Source: Clostridium thermosuccinogenes
Lineage (GTDB): Bacteria; Bacillota; Clostridia; Acetivibrionales; DSM-5807
DNA length: 64,000 bases
Assembly (NCBI RefSeq): GCF_002896855.1
Contig: NZ_CP021850.1
Span: 1,575,665-1,639,664, forward strand
Direction of reading: 5' to 3'
Positions 37,015-44,887 of this stretch are shown here, piece by piece. The notes beneath the pieces were generated by a model, which had not been told where the DNA came from, searched no databases, and worked only from the letters and a program-made list of their open reading frames with translations. The number at the start of each line of letters is the position of its first letter. The first letter of the stretch is position 1. The translations under genes were made by a program, and so were the position numbers.

Positions 37015-37125
37015 ATGAAAGAAGCAGGATTGTTTTTTAATGCTATGTTTCATGCAGGAATTGTCTTTGTGTTTATCGGATTATTTATAATAATTCCGGT
37101 CGGAGGTCTGTTTGGCGTTTTCTGA
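37015..37125 (+). CDS. Possible small membrane protein (36 aa)
   Basis: ATG 37015 follows CAGGGAG by about ten bases. The product is one hydrophobic helix (AGIVFVFIGLFIIIPVGG) with a short charged N-terminus (MKEAG). I do not recognise it. It is supported only by the ribosome-binding site, the membrane helix and the promoter candidate 300 bases upstream. Confidence 0.35.
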   Translation: MKEAGLFFNAMFHAGIVFVFIGLFIIIPVGGLFGVF

Positions 37126-37353
37126 GCGCTGGTCGCATAGCACAGTAAGATGAAAAAAGGATAATCTTTATCAGAACCCGTTTTGAAAAATCGCTGAAAA
37201 CATAAGAAAGGATACATTGTATATAATATGCCCTTTCTTCAATATGTCTTAAAGCGTTCTAATAAGCTTGCTTCCAACCTCTAATTTACATAATCAAGAG
37301 ATTATGAATCAAGAGAGTATGAAAACTGAATACTTACCAACACAAGCAGTTAT

Positions 37354-37572
37354 TTACTGTTTCTTATTTCTAAGATAAAAGTCAACAAAACTGTCAATTG
37401 TAAACTCTTTAAGTTCAGAAATATCATCATTAACCAGTTTAAAAAAACAACTTGGAATTTCTCCTGCTTTAAGGTTTTTCTTTATACAAAGGTCACACCC
37501 CTTAGAGTTATTATGAGGATTCAGCCTGCAACTTAAATCGGTACATGTACAAAAATGTTTACTATTTTCCAT
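37354..37572 (-). CDS. Small cysteine-rich protein (DUF6485-like)
   Basis: A 72-residue protein from ATG 37572, after AAAGGAG. Cysteines lie in FCTCTDLSCRL, GCDLCIKKN and SCFF, a pattern of small metal-binding proteins of unknown function (DUF6485 as I recall it). The IS256-family element begins 32 bases upstream of its start codon, so its native promoter has probably been displaced. Confidence 0.75.
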   Translation of the reverse strand: MENSKHFCTCTDLSCRLNPHNNSKGCDLCIKKNLKAGEIPSCFFKLVNDDISELKEFTIDSFVDFYLRNKKQ

Positions 37573-37700
37573 AATTACTCCTTTCTGTGGTATTGGCACG
37601 ATTAAGTCTATATAATGGTGTAAAAAGAAGTTGAGCCAAAGCTCATACCTCGGTTAAAATATAAGTTGCCAAACAAATACCAAACCGAGGAGGATGAACC

Positions 37701-38909
37701 ATGGCTCAGTTTAATATTACTATAACCGAGGAACTTTTGCACGGATTATTTTTATCAAATGGTAAGGAAGAAGCATTTTCCAAATTATTGGAGGAAATCT
37801 TCAACCAGATCCTTTTGGCTCAATCTACAGAGCAAATAGGTGCGGAACCCTATGAGCGCACCGAAGAAAGAACCGCATACCGCAATGGATTTCGGGATAG
37901 GCAAATAACAACTCGAGTTGGTACGCTCACATTGCGGGTTCCCAGGCATCGCAATGGGCAGTTCACTACAGAGCTTTTTGCTCGGTATCAGCGTAGTGAA
38001 CAGGCATTAATGCTTGCTATGATGGAGATGGTCATCAATGGTGTTTCTACTCGAAAGGTTGAATTAATAACAGAGGAGCTATGTGGTAGAAAGTTTTCAA
38101 AATCGACCATCTCAGAACTTTGCAAGAACCTGGATCCGATGATAGAAGCATTCCGCACAAGACCGTTGCAAAGCCAATATCCCTTTCTCATGGTGGATGC
38201 CATCTATGTTAAGGTGCGGGAAAATGGACGTATACAATCGAGAGGCATGCTGATTGCCATTGGCGTTAACGAAGATGGCTATCGTGAAATCATCGGGTTT
38301 CAGCTAGCAAATAGCGAATCAGAAAGCAGTTGGGGTGAGTTCTTTTCTTCTCTCAAAGATCGTGGGTTAAAGAACGTGCGCCTGGTTACCTCTGATGACC
38401 ATAAAGGGTTGGTCAATGCAGTTAGAAAACATTTTCAAGGCGCTAGTTGGCAGCGTTGTCAAACCCACTTTTCCAGGAACATGCTGGATCATACGCCTAA
38501 AGCATTGCAGGCTGAAATGAAGGAAGAACTGCATCAGCTTTATGAGGCTGTTGACCTTGAGAGTGCTCGTAAAATCAGAGACCATATTATTCAAATATAT
38601 GAAGTCAAAGCACCAAAAGCCACAGCTCTCCTGGACGAGGCGTTTGATGATATTACTGCTGTTCTTGCACTACCCTTGAAGTATCGTAAGAGGCTTCGTA
38701 CTACAAACGGTGTGGAAAGACTGAATGAAGAAATTCGTCGCCGAGAACGGGTCATTCGAATCTTTCCCAATGCTGCATCCGTTATCCGGCTCATGGGGGC
38801 CTTATTAATAGAGCAGGATGAGAAATGGCAGACCGGTCGCAAATACTTTGATATGCAGCTATATTATCAAGTGCAGAATAAGGAATCCAAGTCTGGCACT
38901 GCTGCATAG
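37701..38909 (+). CDS. IS256-family transposase
   Basis: A 402-residue DDE transposase of normal length and without frameshift. The catalytic residues are Asp166 in LMVDAIYVKVR, Asp232/233 in TSDDHKGLVNAV, and Glu339 in TNGVERLNEEIRRRERVIR; the family's CQTHFSRN motif sits between them. ATG 37701 follows GAGGAGGATGAACC. The gene looks intact, so the copy may still be mobile. Confidence 0.97.
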   Translation: MAQFNITITEELLHGLFLSNGKEEAFSKLLEEIFNQILLAQSTEQIGAEPYERTEERTAYRNGFRDRQITTRVGTLTLRVPRHRNGQFTTELFARYQRSEQALMLAMMEMVINGVSTRKVELITEELCGRKFSKSTISELCKNLDPMIEAFRTRPLQSQYPFLMVDAIYVKVRENGRIQSRGMLIAIGVNEDGYREIIGFQLANSESESSWGEFFSSLKDRGLKNVRLVTSDDHKGLVNAVRKHFQGASWQRCQTHFSRNMLDHTPKALQAEMKEELHQLYEAVDLESARKIRDHIIQIYEVKAPKATALLDEAFDDITAVLALPLKYRKRLRTTNGVERLNEEIRRRERVIRIFPNAASVIRLMGALLIEQDEKWQTGRKYFDMQLYYQVQNKESKSGTAA

Positions 38910-38930
38910 AAATCGCATTTATTCCACGGT

Positions 38931-39064
38931 CTGTTGACAATGAGCCTCCCATGGCATGTTTTCAGGCATCAGGGCCATCCCCCCTCATCTTTGAGGTGAA
39001 GTCTTATGCTGGAGTGGTGATGCCCGGCTAACAGCCTAACATGCCATGTACTCATTGTCAACAG
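38931..39064. repeat. 134-bp nested palindrome inside the IS256-type element
   Basis: Outer arms CTGTTGACAATGAG (38931-38944) and CTCATTGTCAACAG (39051-39064); second arms CATGGCATGTT (38950-38960) and AACATGCCATG (39038-39048); third GGCATCA (38965-38971) with TGATGCC (39018-39024); inner CCTCA/TGAGG (38983-38987/38992-38996). It begins 22 bases after the transposase stop. It is not followed by a T run. Confidence 0.8.
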
Positions 39065-39180
39065 CTTTCGCGGCATAAACGCTTAGGTATCGTTTGATTA
39101 GCTACTGCTTAATGACCGAGGTAATTTACACACAAATTTGGACTTGACTTATTGGCACGTGTCAAATTTATTATAATATA

Positions 39181-39460
39181 GTTCAGACTATCTAATAAAG
39201 ATGCTAATTCTAATCTTATATTAGTTAGTTAAGTATTCCAAAACTGCGGCATGGAAGTTATTTTCCAAGTCTCCTGGAGCCGGGGAAAATGTTGGAGAAA
39301 GCTTTGCCGAATGTTGTCCCGGAAGCCTAGTAATTATGGCATTGGCATATCCGGAAGGAGCAGTATCTAAAGGTGAGTCTCATACTTCTGCTCCCTCCGG
39401 GGGTAACATGTATGTCTTACATATATTGATTCTTCTGCCTATGAGGATGTGATATAAATG
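39181..39460 (+). other. Structured intergenic stretch, possible non-coding RNA
   Basis: No ORF. Clear helices are CCGGA-GGAGCAG (39351-39363) with CTGCTCC-TCCGG (39388-39400), continued by GTAT/ATAC (39363-39366/39382-39385); CCGGG (39280-39284) with CCCGG (39318-39322); TGGAA/TTCCA (39252-39256/39263-39267); and CTAAT/ATTAG (39204-39208/39220-39224). TATAAT at 39172-39177 lies just upstream. It is convergent with mtnP. I could not match it to a riboswitch or RNA class from memory. Confidence 0.45.
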
Positions 39461-39503
39461 ATTATAAGTTACAGCATAATTGTATATACATCATTTCTTC
39501 CGC

Positions 39504-40289
39504 TTATACCTTATTGCAGGAGCATTTGTCCTGAGTCGGGTCTACTCTTTTTATCACCTCAAAAAGCAGGCGTTTGACATTTTCAATGTTTTCATTGAAC
39601 ACCCTGAGCACTTCGTCATTTGTGACGGGGGGAATATCATCCCTGCCTTCCAGGCCTGCATCATAGTCGGTGATCAGCGCAATGTTGGCATAGCAGATGC
39701 CCAGCTCCCGGGCAAGATAGGCTTCGGGGTACTGGGTCATGTTAATGACCTCCCATCCCATTTTGCTGAACCAGCGGCTTTCTGCCACGGTGGAAAACCT
39801 TGGCCCCTGTATCACTACCACCGTTCCCTTTTCATGAATGGTCAGTCCCAGGTTTTTGCCGGCTTCCACTGCAAGAGCGCGAAGCTCCGGGCAATAAGGA
39901 TGGGCAGCACTGGTATGTCTAGTTTCAGGACCATCATAGAAGGTATCCTTGCGGCCCCAGGTGCGGTCAACAAACTGATCGCATATGACAAAATCACCAG
40001 GTTTTATATGAGGCTGAAGGCTTCCTGAAGATGTGGGCGCCAGAATTTTTTTTACTCCCAGCAGTTTCATGGCATAGAGATTTGCCCTATAGGGTATCAT
40101 GTGGGGAGGATACTGGTGGTCTCTGCCATGGCGGGGCAAAAAGGCAATCCTCTTTCCTTCATATGTAGCCAGCGTGAATTTGTCGCTGGGCTTGCCATAG
40201 GGGGTATCTATTTCCAACTCTTCAACATTGTCCAGAAACGAGTAAAATCCTGAGCCTCCGAATACACCGATATCAGCTTTGTATTCCAT
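39504..40289 (-). CDS. mtnP: S-methyl-5'-thioadenosine phosphorylase
   Basis: A 261-residue purine nucleoside phosphorylase-type enzyme from ATG 40289 after GAGGAGG. It has the MTAP-type start DIGVFGGSGFYSFL, FLPRHGRDHQYPPHMIPYRA, the phosphate/purine region APTSSGSLQPHIKPGDFV, and TVVVIQGPRFSTVAESRWF. It splits methylthioadenosine to adenine and methylthioribose 1-phosphate in methionine salvage. Some relatives prefer inosine-type substrates, so specificity needs care. It is monocistronic here. Confidence 0.93.
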   Translation of the reverse strand: MEYKADIGVFGGSGFYSFLDNVEELEIDTPYGKPSDKFTLATYEGKRIAFLPRHGRDHQYPPHMIPYRANLYAMKLLGVKKILAPTSSGSLQPHIKPGDFVICDQFVDRTWGRKDTFYDGPETRHTSAAHPYCPELRALAVEAGKNLGLTIHEKGTVVVIQGPRFSTVAESRWFSKMGWEVINMTQYPEAYLARELGICYANIALITDYDAGLEGRDDIPPVTNDEVLRVFNENIENVKRLLFEVIKRVDPTQDKCSCNKV

Positions 40290-40425
40290 AAAAAACCTCC
40301 TCAAGATTATTGATTAACGCAATCAAGCATAACTACTTTTTTCTAATTCAACAATATGGTAATTAACTTATTGAATATTATACATCAAATATTCTGAGTA
40401 TACTATGATTATATAGTTTAGGAAT

Positions 40426-40540
40426 GAATTCAGCCAATAATGGATGTATTGATTGTGTAGAAAGGATTCACTACTTAAGAGCATAGCTGCAAGACACCAC
40501 TTTTCGGGGCAACAATCATCCATTTCAATTAGCTGAATTC
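40426..40540. repeat. Palindromic dispersed repeat, copy 2 (GAATTCAGC ends)
   Basis: A 115-base imperfect palindrome beginning GAATTCAGCCAATAATGGAT at 40426 and ending ...AATTAGCTGAATTC at 40540; both arms carry ATTGT/ACAAT and ATGGAT/ATCCAT words. The outer 12 bases match copy 1 at 24839-24930 apart from one base. It lies in the 430-base gap upstream of mtnP and the next small gene. Confidence 0.6.
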
Positions 40541-40718
40541 AAACTGATTATATTATAGTAGCTTTTTATTGGAGTTGGAATGAATTCAGATGACGGCAGG
40601 TGAATAGATTTTGGAAACTCTGACGAAGGGAATGGATTTTGAGTTCTTTTGGATAGAGTGCATCTGTCTTTCCGTAGGATGAATTCCTATCAATTTTAGT
40701 GGTATGAGGAGGAGTTTT

Positions 40719-40988
40719 ATGTCAGAAATATTGACCCATGAAATAAAAAGTGATCTGGAGAATATATACAAGTTAACCGGCGATCTTCTGAATATGATTT
40801 CTATGAAGGATTTTTCATCGGAAAAGAGCGAGATACAGGAAATGATGGAAATGATCAAATTCAGGCTGGCGGACATCGGAGGTATCCTGCAAAAGGACAT
40901 CTTCAACTGTGATTACCTGCTGATGAAAATGAGAACATTGGAATCCCGGAGAAATGAAGTCACGATGATAAATGCTCATATGAACTAG
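40719..40988 (+). CDS. Hypothetical 89-residue helical protein
   Basis: From ATG 40719, with GAGGAGG seven bases upstream, the product is an 89-residue charged helical protein (SEILTHEIKSDLENIYKLTG; MEMIKFRLADIGGILQKD). I do not recognise the family. The good ribosome-binding site, codon use like the neighbours, and no competing reading frame support a real gene. It has no obvious partner; mtnP is divergent and a sporulation-type pair follows. Confidence 0.7.
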   Translation: MSEILTHEIKSDLENIYKLTGDLLNMISMKDFSSEKSEIQEMMEMIKFRLADIGGILQKDIFNCDYLLMKMRTLESRRNEVTMINAHMN

Positions 40989-41100
40989 GCTTATATGCCG
41001 CATTAGAGGTGAAATAAGAGCTTCATTTTACTTTGATTATTCAATTTTATAGATTATTTAATTTAAAGAACAATTAATTAGATATAGAGTAGTTAATTGC

Positions 41101-41134
41101 ATGATTAATTTTAAAGAATGATTAATTTTAAAGA
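41101..41134. repeat. Exact 17-bp tandem duplication
   Basis: ATGATTAATTTTAAAGA occurs at 41101-41117 and again at 41118-41134, followed by a degenerate part-copy (ATAATTA). It lies in a very AT-rich 480-base gap otherwise without features. Confidence 0.8.
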
Positions 41135-41374
41135 ATAATTATGTTCTGAAGAATAATTCATATATGAACCCTTAAAAGTTATTCCAGGAATAAAGCAAGA
41201 AGAGATTTAGACAGCTATAATACTGATGACGACCAATACGGCACAATAGAGGCTTTACACAGCATAATGTGTCCGGAAAGGATGGATGAATAAGGGAGTA
41301 TACAGTGAAATTGGCAAAGCATGTGATAAGGAAATAATCCTTTATATGCTATAGCTTTTAGTTTTTGGATTCAT

Positions 41375-41398
41375 ACCGATATTTGGATTGATATCGGT
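41375..41398. promoter_or_regulatory. Operator-like inverted repeat before the DUF5665-yteA pair
   Basis: ACCGATAT (41375-41382) and ATATCGGT (41391-41398) form a perfect 8-bp inverted repeat with an 8-base spacer. TATAAT follows at 41402-41407. It lies about 70 bases before the DUF5665-type gene and could bind a dimeric regulator. Confidence 0.45.
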
Positions 41399-41469
41399 TT
41401 ATATAATTTCGCACGGACACATATTAATAAAACACTATAATGGGCAGAATATCTACAGGAGGTTTGATT

Positions 41470-41781
41470 ATGCCAGGAGAAAAAGCCCTATTGGAGAAAA
41501 TCAGCCGGAAAGTTGACAAGTTAGCCGTGAAAATGGAGAGGTCAAAAATCGAAGAATATGTTAACTATCTTGAACATCCCAAAAGACTGTTATGGTCAAA
41601 TTTCCTTGCCGGGCTTTCAAGAGGATTTGGGATAGCAGTTGGTGTCACAATACTGGGTGCGGTGGTCATATATTTGTTGGAAATTATAGTGGATTGGAAT
41701 TTGCCTGTTATTGGCAAATTTATCAGTGAGATAGTTAGAATAGTACAGGAGGATCTGAATAACAGAGGAGGCTTAAGATGA
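41470..41781 (+). CDS. Small membrane protein, DUF5665-like
   Basis: A 103-residue protein from ATG 41470 after CAGGAGG. An N-terminal charged coiled segment (LLEKISRKVDKLAVKMER) and EEYVNYLEHPKRLLWSNFLAG precede one long hydrophobic helix (GIAVGVTILGAVVIYLLEII) and an amphipathic tail. The pattern fits DUF5665 proteins of Clostridia and Bacilli. Its stop overlaps the start of the yteA-type gene by four bases. Confidence 0.85.
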   Translation: MPGEKALLEKISRKVDKLAVKMERSKIEEYVNYLEHPKRLLWSNFLAGLSRGFGIAVGVTILGAVVIYLLEIIVDWNLPVIGKFISEIVRIVQEDLNNRGGLR

Positions 41782-42422
41782 TGGACAGGTCGAATATGGA
41801 ACACTTTAAGGATATGCTCTTTAAGCAGGGCAGGGACGTGGAAAAAACCATAAACAACATGAAGGTGAATAAGTCAGGGGAGCAGGACAAGTTTTCAAAT
41901 AACGAGCTTTCCAGCTATGACAATCATCCTGCGGAGCTGGGAAGCGAAGTGTATCTGACAACTATGAACAACGCCCTTAGAGTTCACCAGGAGCATATAC
42001 TCAAGGAAATACATGATGCTTTAGACAGAATAGAAAAAGGAACCTATGGAAAATGCGCCTTTTGTGGAGATGAGATAAGCTATGAACGATTAGAAGCTCT
42101 TCCCTATGCCAGGCTATGCATAAAGTGCGAGGAAAGCAAGGAAGTAACACCGAGGGTGCTGGATAATGAACGCCCGGTGGAGGAACTTATCTGGGACGCA
42201 CCCTTTGGTAGAAAATACTTAAACCGCCGGGAGGATGACGAGCATGAAGGCATGGATTACTTCAATGATCTGATGAAATATGGCAGTGCTGACAGCCCTC
42301 AGGATTTGGGTGGATACCACGATTATGAAGAGTTCTACACCAATGAGATAGACCAGCAGGGTATTGTGGATGATATGGACCGAGTGACCAATGATGAATA
42401 CAAAAGGCAGCTTCCGGATTAG
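41778..42422 (+). CDS. yteA: TraR/DksA-type zinc-finger protein (YteA family)
   Basis: A 214-residue protein with a helical N-terminus and a DksA-type C4 zinc finger, CAFCGDEISYERLEALPYAR followed by LCIKCEE. The acidic C-terminal half with repeated Asp/Glu and Tyr is typical of YteA proteins in spore formers. DksA-type proteins act at the RNA polymerase secondary channel; YteA's own role is unproven. Coupled to the gene before it; convergent with cotJC. Confidence 0.88.
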   Translation: MMDRSNMEHFKDMLFKQGRDVEKTINNMKVNKSGEQDKFSNNELSSYDNHPAELGSEVYLTTMNNALRVHQEHILKEIHDALDRIEKGTYGKCAFCGDEISYERLEALPYARLCIKCEESKEVTPRVLDNERPVEELIWDAPFGRKYLNRREDDEHEGMDYFNDLMKYGSADSPQDLGGYHDYEEFYTNEIDQQGIVDDMDRVTNDEYKRQLPD

Positions 42423-42559
42423 TGCTACGTGTGGTCAACCGGGTAGTGGATGATAAATCCCTCATATGCCTTTTGAGGCAATCTTGCAAGAAAAAAGATA
42501 AAGCAAAAGGTATGCAATGTAAGAAGCAAAAGACCAGGATATTTATTGGCATATGTACA

Positions 42560-42584
42560 AATAAAGCCCTTATAGGGCTTTATT
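42560..42584. terminator. Bidirectional terminator between yteA and cotJC
   Basis: AATAAAGCCC (42560-42569) pairs with GGGCTTTATT (42575-42584). On the plus strand GGATTTTTTATT follows. On the minus strand it starts at the cotJC stop codon and ends in TTTGTAC. Confidence 0.75.
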
Positions 42585-43189
42585 CAGGATTTTTTATTCA
42601 AATAGCCGGGACTCTTTATATAAAATTTCTTCTGAGCCAGCTTTTCTTCGACTATCCTCAAAGCTTCTCCAAATCTCTGGAAGTGGACAATTTCCCTTTG
42701 CCTGAGGAATTTGAGAGGTTCACGCACATCAGGGTCATCCACCATGTTCAAAAGGTTTTCATAAGTGGCTCTTGCCTTCTGCTCTGCAGCCAGGTCTTCC
42801 ATCAGGTCTGCTATAGGGTCTCCCTTGGACTGGATATATGCCGCCGTCCATGGAGTACCTGCCGCGCTGAGAGGATATATGGCATGATCATGATCTGCGT
42901 AATAAGCACCAAGACCTTCCCTTTCCATAACATCGGCGGGTACGCCTCTGGTGAGCTGGTGCACGATGGTGCCAACGATTTCTAAGTGGGCTAGCTCCTC
43001 GGTGCCTATGTCATTTAATGTAGCCCTTGCCTCTTCAGTGGGCATGCTGAATCTCTGGCTCAGATACCTGAGAGAAGCCGATAGTTCACCATCCGGGCCG
43101 CCGTATTGAGTTATAATGTATTTTGCCAATCTGGGATTTCTGTTTTTGATTCTTACCGGATATTCCAGTTTTTTTTCATAAACCCACAT
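42584..43189 (-). CDS. cotJC: Spore coat protein CotJC (manganese catalase family)
   Basis: A 201-residue ferritin-like di-manganese catalase relative. Metal-ligand-type residues are in DIGTEELAHLEIVGTIVHQL and EQKARATYENLLNMVDDPDV. It is a coat protein of the CotJ group that resembles non-heme catalase. ATG 43189 follows GGAGG in the plus-strand complement of AACCTCCATT. The gene is intact, but an insertion sequence 22 bases upstream separates it from cotJA and cotJB and so from the operon promoter. Confidence 0.95.
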   Translation of the reverse strand: MWVYEKKLEYPVRIKNRNPRLAKYIITQYGGPDGELSASLRYLSQRFSMPTEEARATLNDIGTEELAHLEIVGTIVHQLTRGVPADVMEREGLGAYYADHDHAIYPLSAAGTPWTAAYIQSKGDPIADLMEDLAAEQKARATYENLLNMVDDPDVREPLKFLRQREIVHFQRFGEALRIVEEKLAQKKFYIKSPGYLNKKS

Positions 43190-43326
43190 ATATAAACCTC
43201 CATTCTGAGTTGGGTAGTGTCAAAAGTTTTGATATGCTTTTGACCTCTAACCCTTGGTTTTACTTGCTTTTATATTATTAAGGGTTTTACCCTCATTTAA
43301 CTGGAAATTAAGAATGTATAGAAAGG

Positions 43327-43412
43327 CAAAGGTACTTGCCCTTTTTTTGGTATAATGTTGTTGCTGGACAACCCCCAAAGAAAGGAGTTAAGTACCTTTG
43401 AACAACATTATA
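43327..43412 (+). promoter_or_regulatory. Overlapping inverted repeats across the transposase promoter and start
   Basis: CAAAGGTACTT (43327-43337) pairs with AAGTACCTTTG (43390-43400), which contains the TTG start codon. TATAATGTTGTT (43351-43362), which contains the -10 box, pairs with AACAACATTATA (43401-43412). The two helices cross, so they exclude one another or form a pseudoknot. A transcript entering from outside would contain the left arms and could hide the start; one initiated at the internal promoter would not. Confidence 0.75.
43348..43356 (+). promoter_or_regulatory. Extended -10 promoter of the transposase gene
   Basis: TGGTATAAT, a perfect extended -10, preceded by a T-rich stretch and a GGCAA/TTGCC hairpin (43325-43340) that could act as a terminator for incoming transcription. 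Start expected near 43363. Confidence 0.65.
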
Positions 43413-44828
43413 ACAGTTTTACTACTATACATTCAAATACAAGCTAAAATTATCATTTACCTCATGTGTGCACTCTTTAGTAAAGGATCCGTCCGCAAGT
43501 ACTACGATGAGCCTGTTAGGAAGCCTTACCGCAAGCTTGTGGTGGATACCATGCCGATTATTGAGACACTTGAGAAGCTTGATTATAAGCAGCTTATTTC
43601 AAATCATCTCAAGGAAACCGGTAAGCTTATAACCCCTATTACAAGGAGAAAAGCTTCTACAGTCCCTGATACTATGGCCTGCCCAAGATGTGGAGCTCCT
43701 CATGAATACCTTTACGACAATACCGGTGGTAAAGGCCAGTACTTATGCAAAGTCTGCAAGTGCACTTTCAACAAGAAAAACCGTTACCTAAAAAATCTCA
43801 TCTTCCTCTGCCCCCACTGTGGAAGGACACTGGAACTTAAGAAAGAGCGTAAGGACTTCAACGTACATAAGTGCACCAACTCCAAGTGCCCCTATTACCT
43901 TGACAGGCTCAATTCCATGTCCGAGGAAGACAAGCAGCGCTACAAGTCTTCTCCACATGATTTCAAGCTCCATTACATCTACAGGGAGTTTGATATTGAC
44001 TTTGAGCCTTTGGTAAGAAAGCCTTCCCAGCCTCCGAGTGTAGATATATCAAGGCTTTATGTCTCTCCTCACGTCCTGGGGCTGATACTTACATACCATG
44101 TCAATTTTGGCCTTTCTACCCGGATGACAGCTGCCCTTATGCGTGAAGTACATGGTGTAAGTGTTTCTCATCAGTCGGTATCAAATTATGCCGATGCTGT
44201 TGCCACAAACATTAAACCCTTCATTGACAACTACAAGTATGATCTCTCAGATTCCATCTGCGGGGATGAGACGTACATAAAGGTTCTGGGCAAATGGCAT
44301 TACGTATTCTTTATATTCGACGCAGTAAAGAAGATTATCCTCTCATACCCCGTCTCTGCCAACCGTGATGTTAAAGCTGCAATTTATGCTCTTGACGAAG
44401 CATTGTCCAAGTTCGATAAGCTTCCTGAGGATCTTACCCTGATCTTTGACGGGAACCCTATTTACATGCTTGCTCAACACTATTTCGCCCAGTACGGCAT
44501 CCACTTTGACATAAAGCAGGTAATCGGTCTTACCAACGACGACCCTATCTCCGAAGAATACAGGCCTTTAAAGCAGATCATCGAAAGGTTAAACCGCACC
44601 TTCAAGGGAAACTACAGACCCACCAACGGTTTTAACAACTATGCAGGTTCAGTATCCTTCCTTACACTGTTTGTAGCCTACTTCAACTTCCTAAGGCCTC
44701 ATTCCTCTCTGGAAGGCAGGGTGCCGGTGGTCTTAGAAGAGCTCAAAGACCGGCCTAATATGCCTGCCAGGTGGGTTACACTCATTAAAATGTCCCAAGA
44801 ATACATCAAAGCCCAACAATCTGCTTAA
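43398..44828 (+). CDS. DDE transposase with N-terminal zinc ribbons
   Basis: A 476-residue protein from TTG 43398, ten bases after AAAGGAG. Two cysteine clusters form zinc ribbons: CPRCG (95-99) with CKVCKC (117-122), and CPHCG (138-142) with CTNSKC (159-164). The catalytic core is Asp290 in CGDETYIKVLGKWHY, Asp351 in LIFDGNP and Glu396 in KQIIERLNRTFKGNYRPTNG, ending with the usual YFNFLRPHSSLEGR. This order resembles IS6/IS240- or rve-type DDE enzymes, but the family is not certain. The gene is complete. Confidence 0.93.
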   Translation: MNNIITVLLLYIQIQAKIIIYLMCALFSKGSVRKYYDEPVRKPYRKLVVDTMPIIETLEKLDYKQLISNHLKETGKLITPITRRKASTVPDTMACPRCGAPHEYLYDNTGGKGQYLCKVCKCTFNKKNRYLKNLIFLCPHCGRTLELKKERKDFNVHKCTNSKCPYYLDRLNSMSEEDKQRYKSSPHDFKLHYIYREFDIDFEPLVRKPSQPPSVDISRLYVSPHVLGLILTYHVNFGLSTRMTAALMREVHGVSVSHQSVSNYADAVATNIKPFIDNYKYDLSDSICGDETYIKVLGKWHYVFFIFDAVKKIILSYPVSANRDVKAAIYALDEALSKFDKLPEDLTLIFDGNPIYMLAQHYFAQYGIHFDIKQVIGLTNDDPISEEYRPLKQIIERLNRTFKGNYRPTNGFNNYAGSVSFLTLFVAYFNFLRPHSSLEGRVPVVLEELKDRPNMPARWVTLIKMSQEYIKAQQSA

Positions 44829-44887
44829 GGAACGAAATTCATCCTCTTATTTTTGTAGCATAGCATAGCAAAACAGTCGCCGCCGAA

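Larger units (their letters stand above)
37604..39145 (+). mobile_element. IS256-family insertion sequence
   Basis: About 1540 bases around the transposase gene. Imperfect terminal inverted repeats are seen: left from AAGTCTATATAATGGTGTAAA (37604 on) and right, on the other strand, from AAGTCCAAATTTGTGTGTAAA (39145 inwards), 16 of 24 positions matching. A perfect 10-bp direct repeat, TATTGGCACG, lies outside at 37591-37600 and 39150-39159, three and four bases from these ends. The exact ends and duplication are therefore uncertain. A long palindrome follows the transposase inside the element. Confidence 0.8.

Noticed and set aside
39144-39177. TTGACT...TATAAT as a full promoter after the IS256-type element
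   Set aside because: Spacing is 22 bases, too long for sigma-A; only the -10 is kept as a weak hint.
39480-40028. 182-codon plus-strand frame opposite mtnP
   Set aside because: It is antisense to a clearly coding gene and has no family motifs or ribosome-binding site.
42422-42985. 187-codon plus-strand frame after yteA
   Set aside because: It runs through the terminator and antisense to cotJC; the protein looks random.
43212-43228. TTGACA in the terminal repeat as an outward hybrid promoter for cotJC
   Set aside because: At 17 bases downstream the sequence is GAGGTT, not a -10 box.
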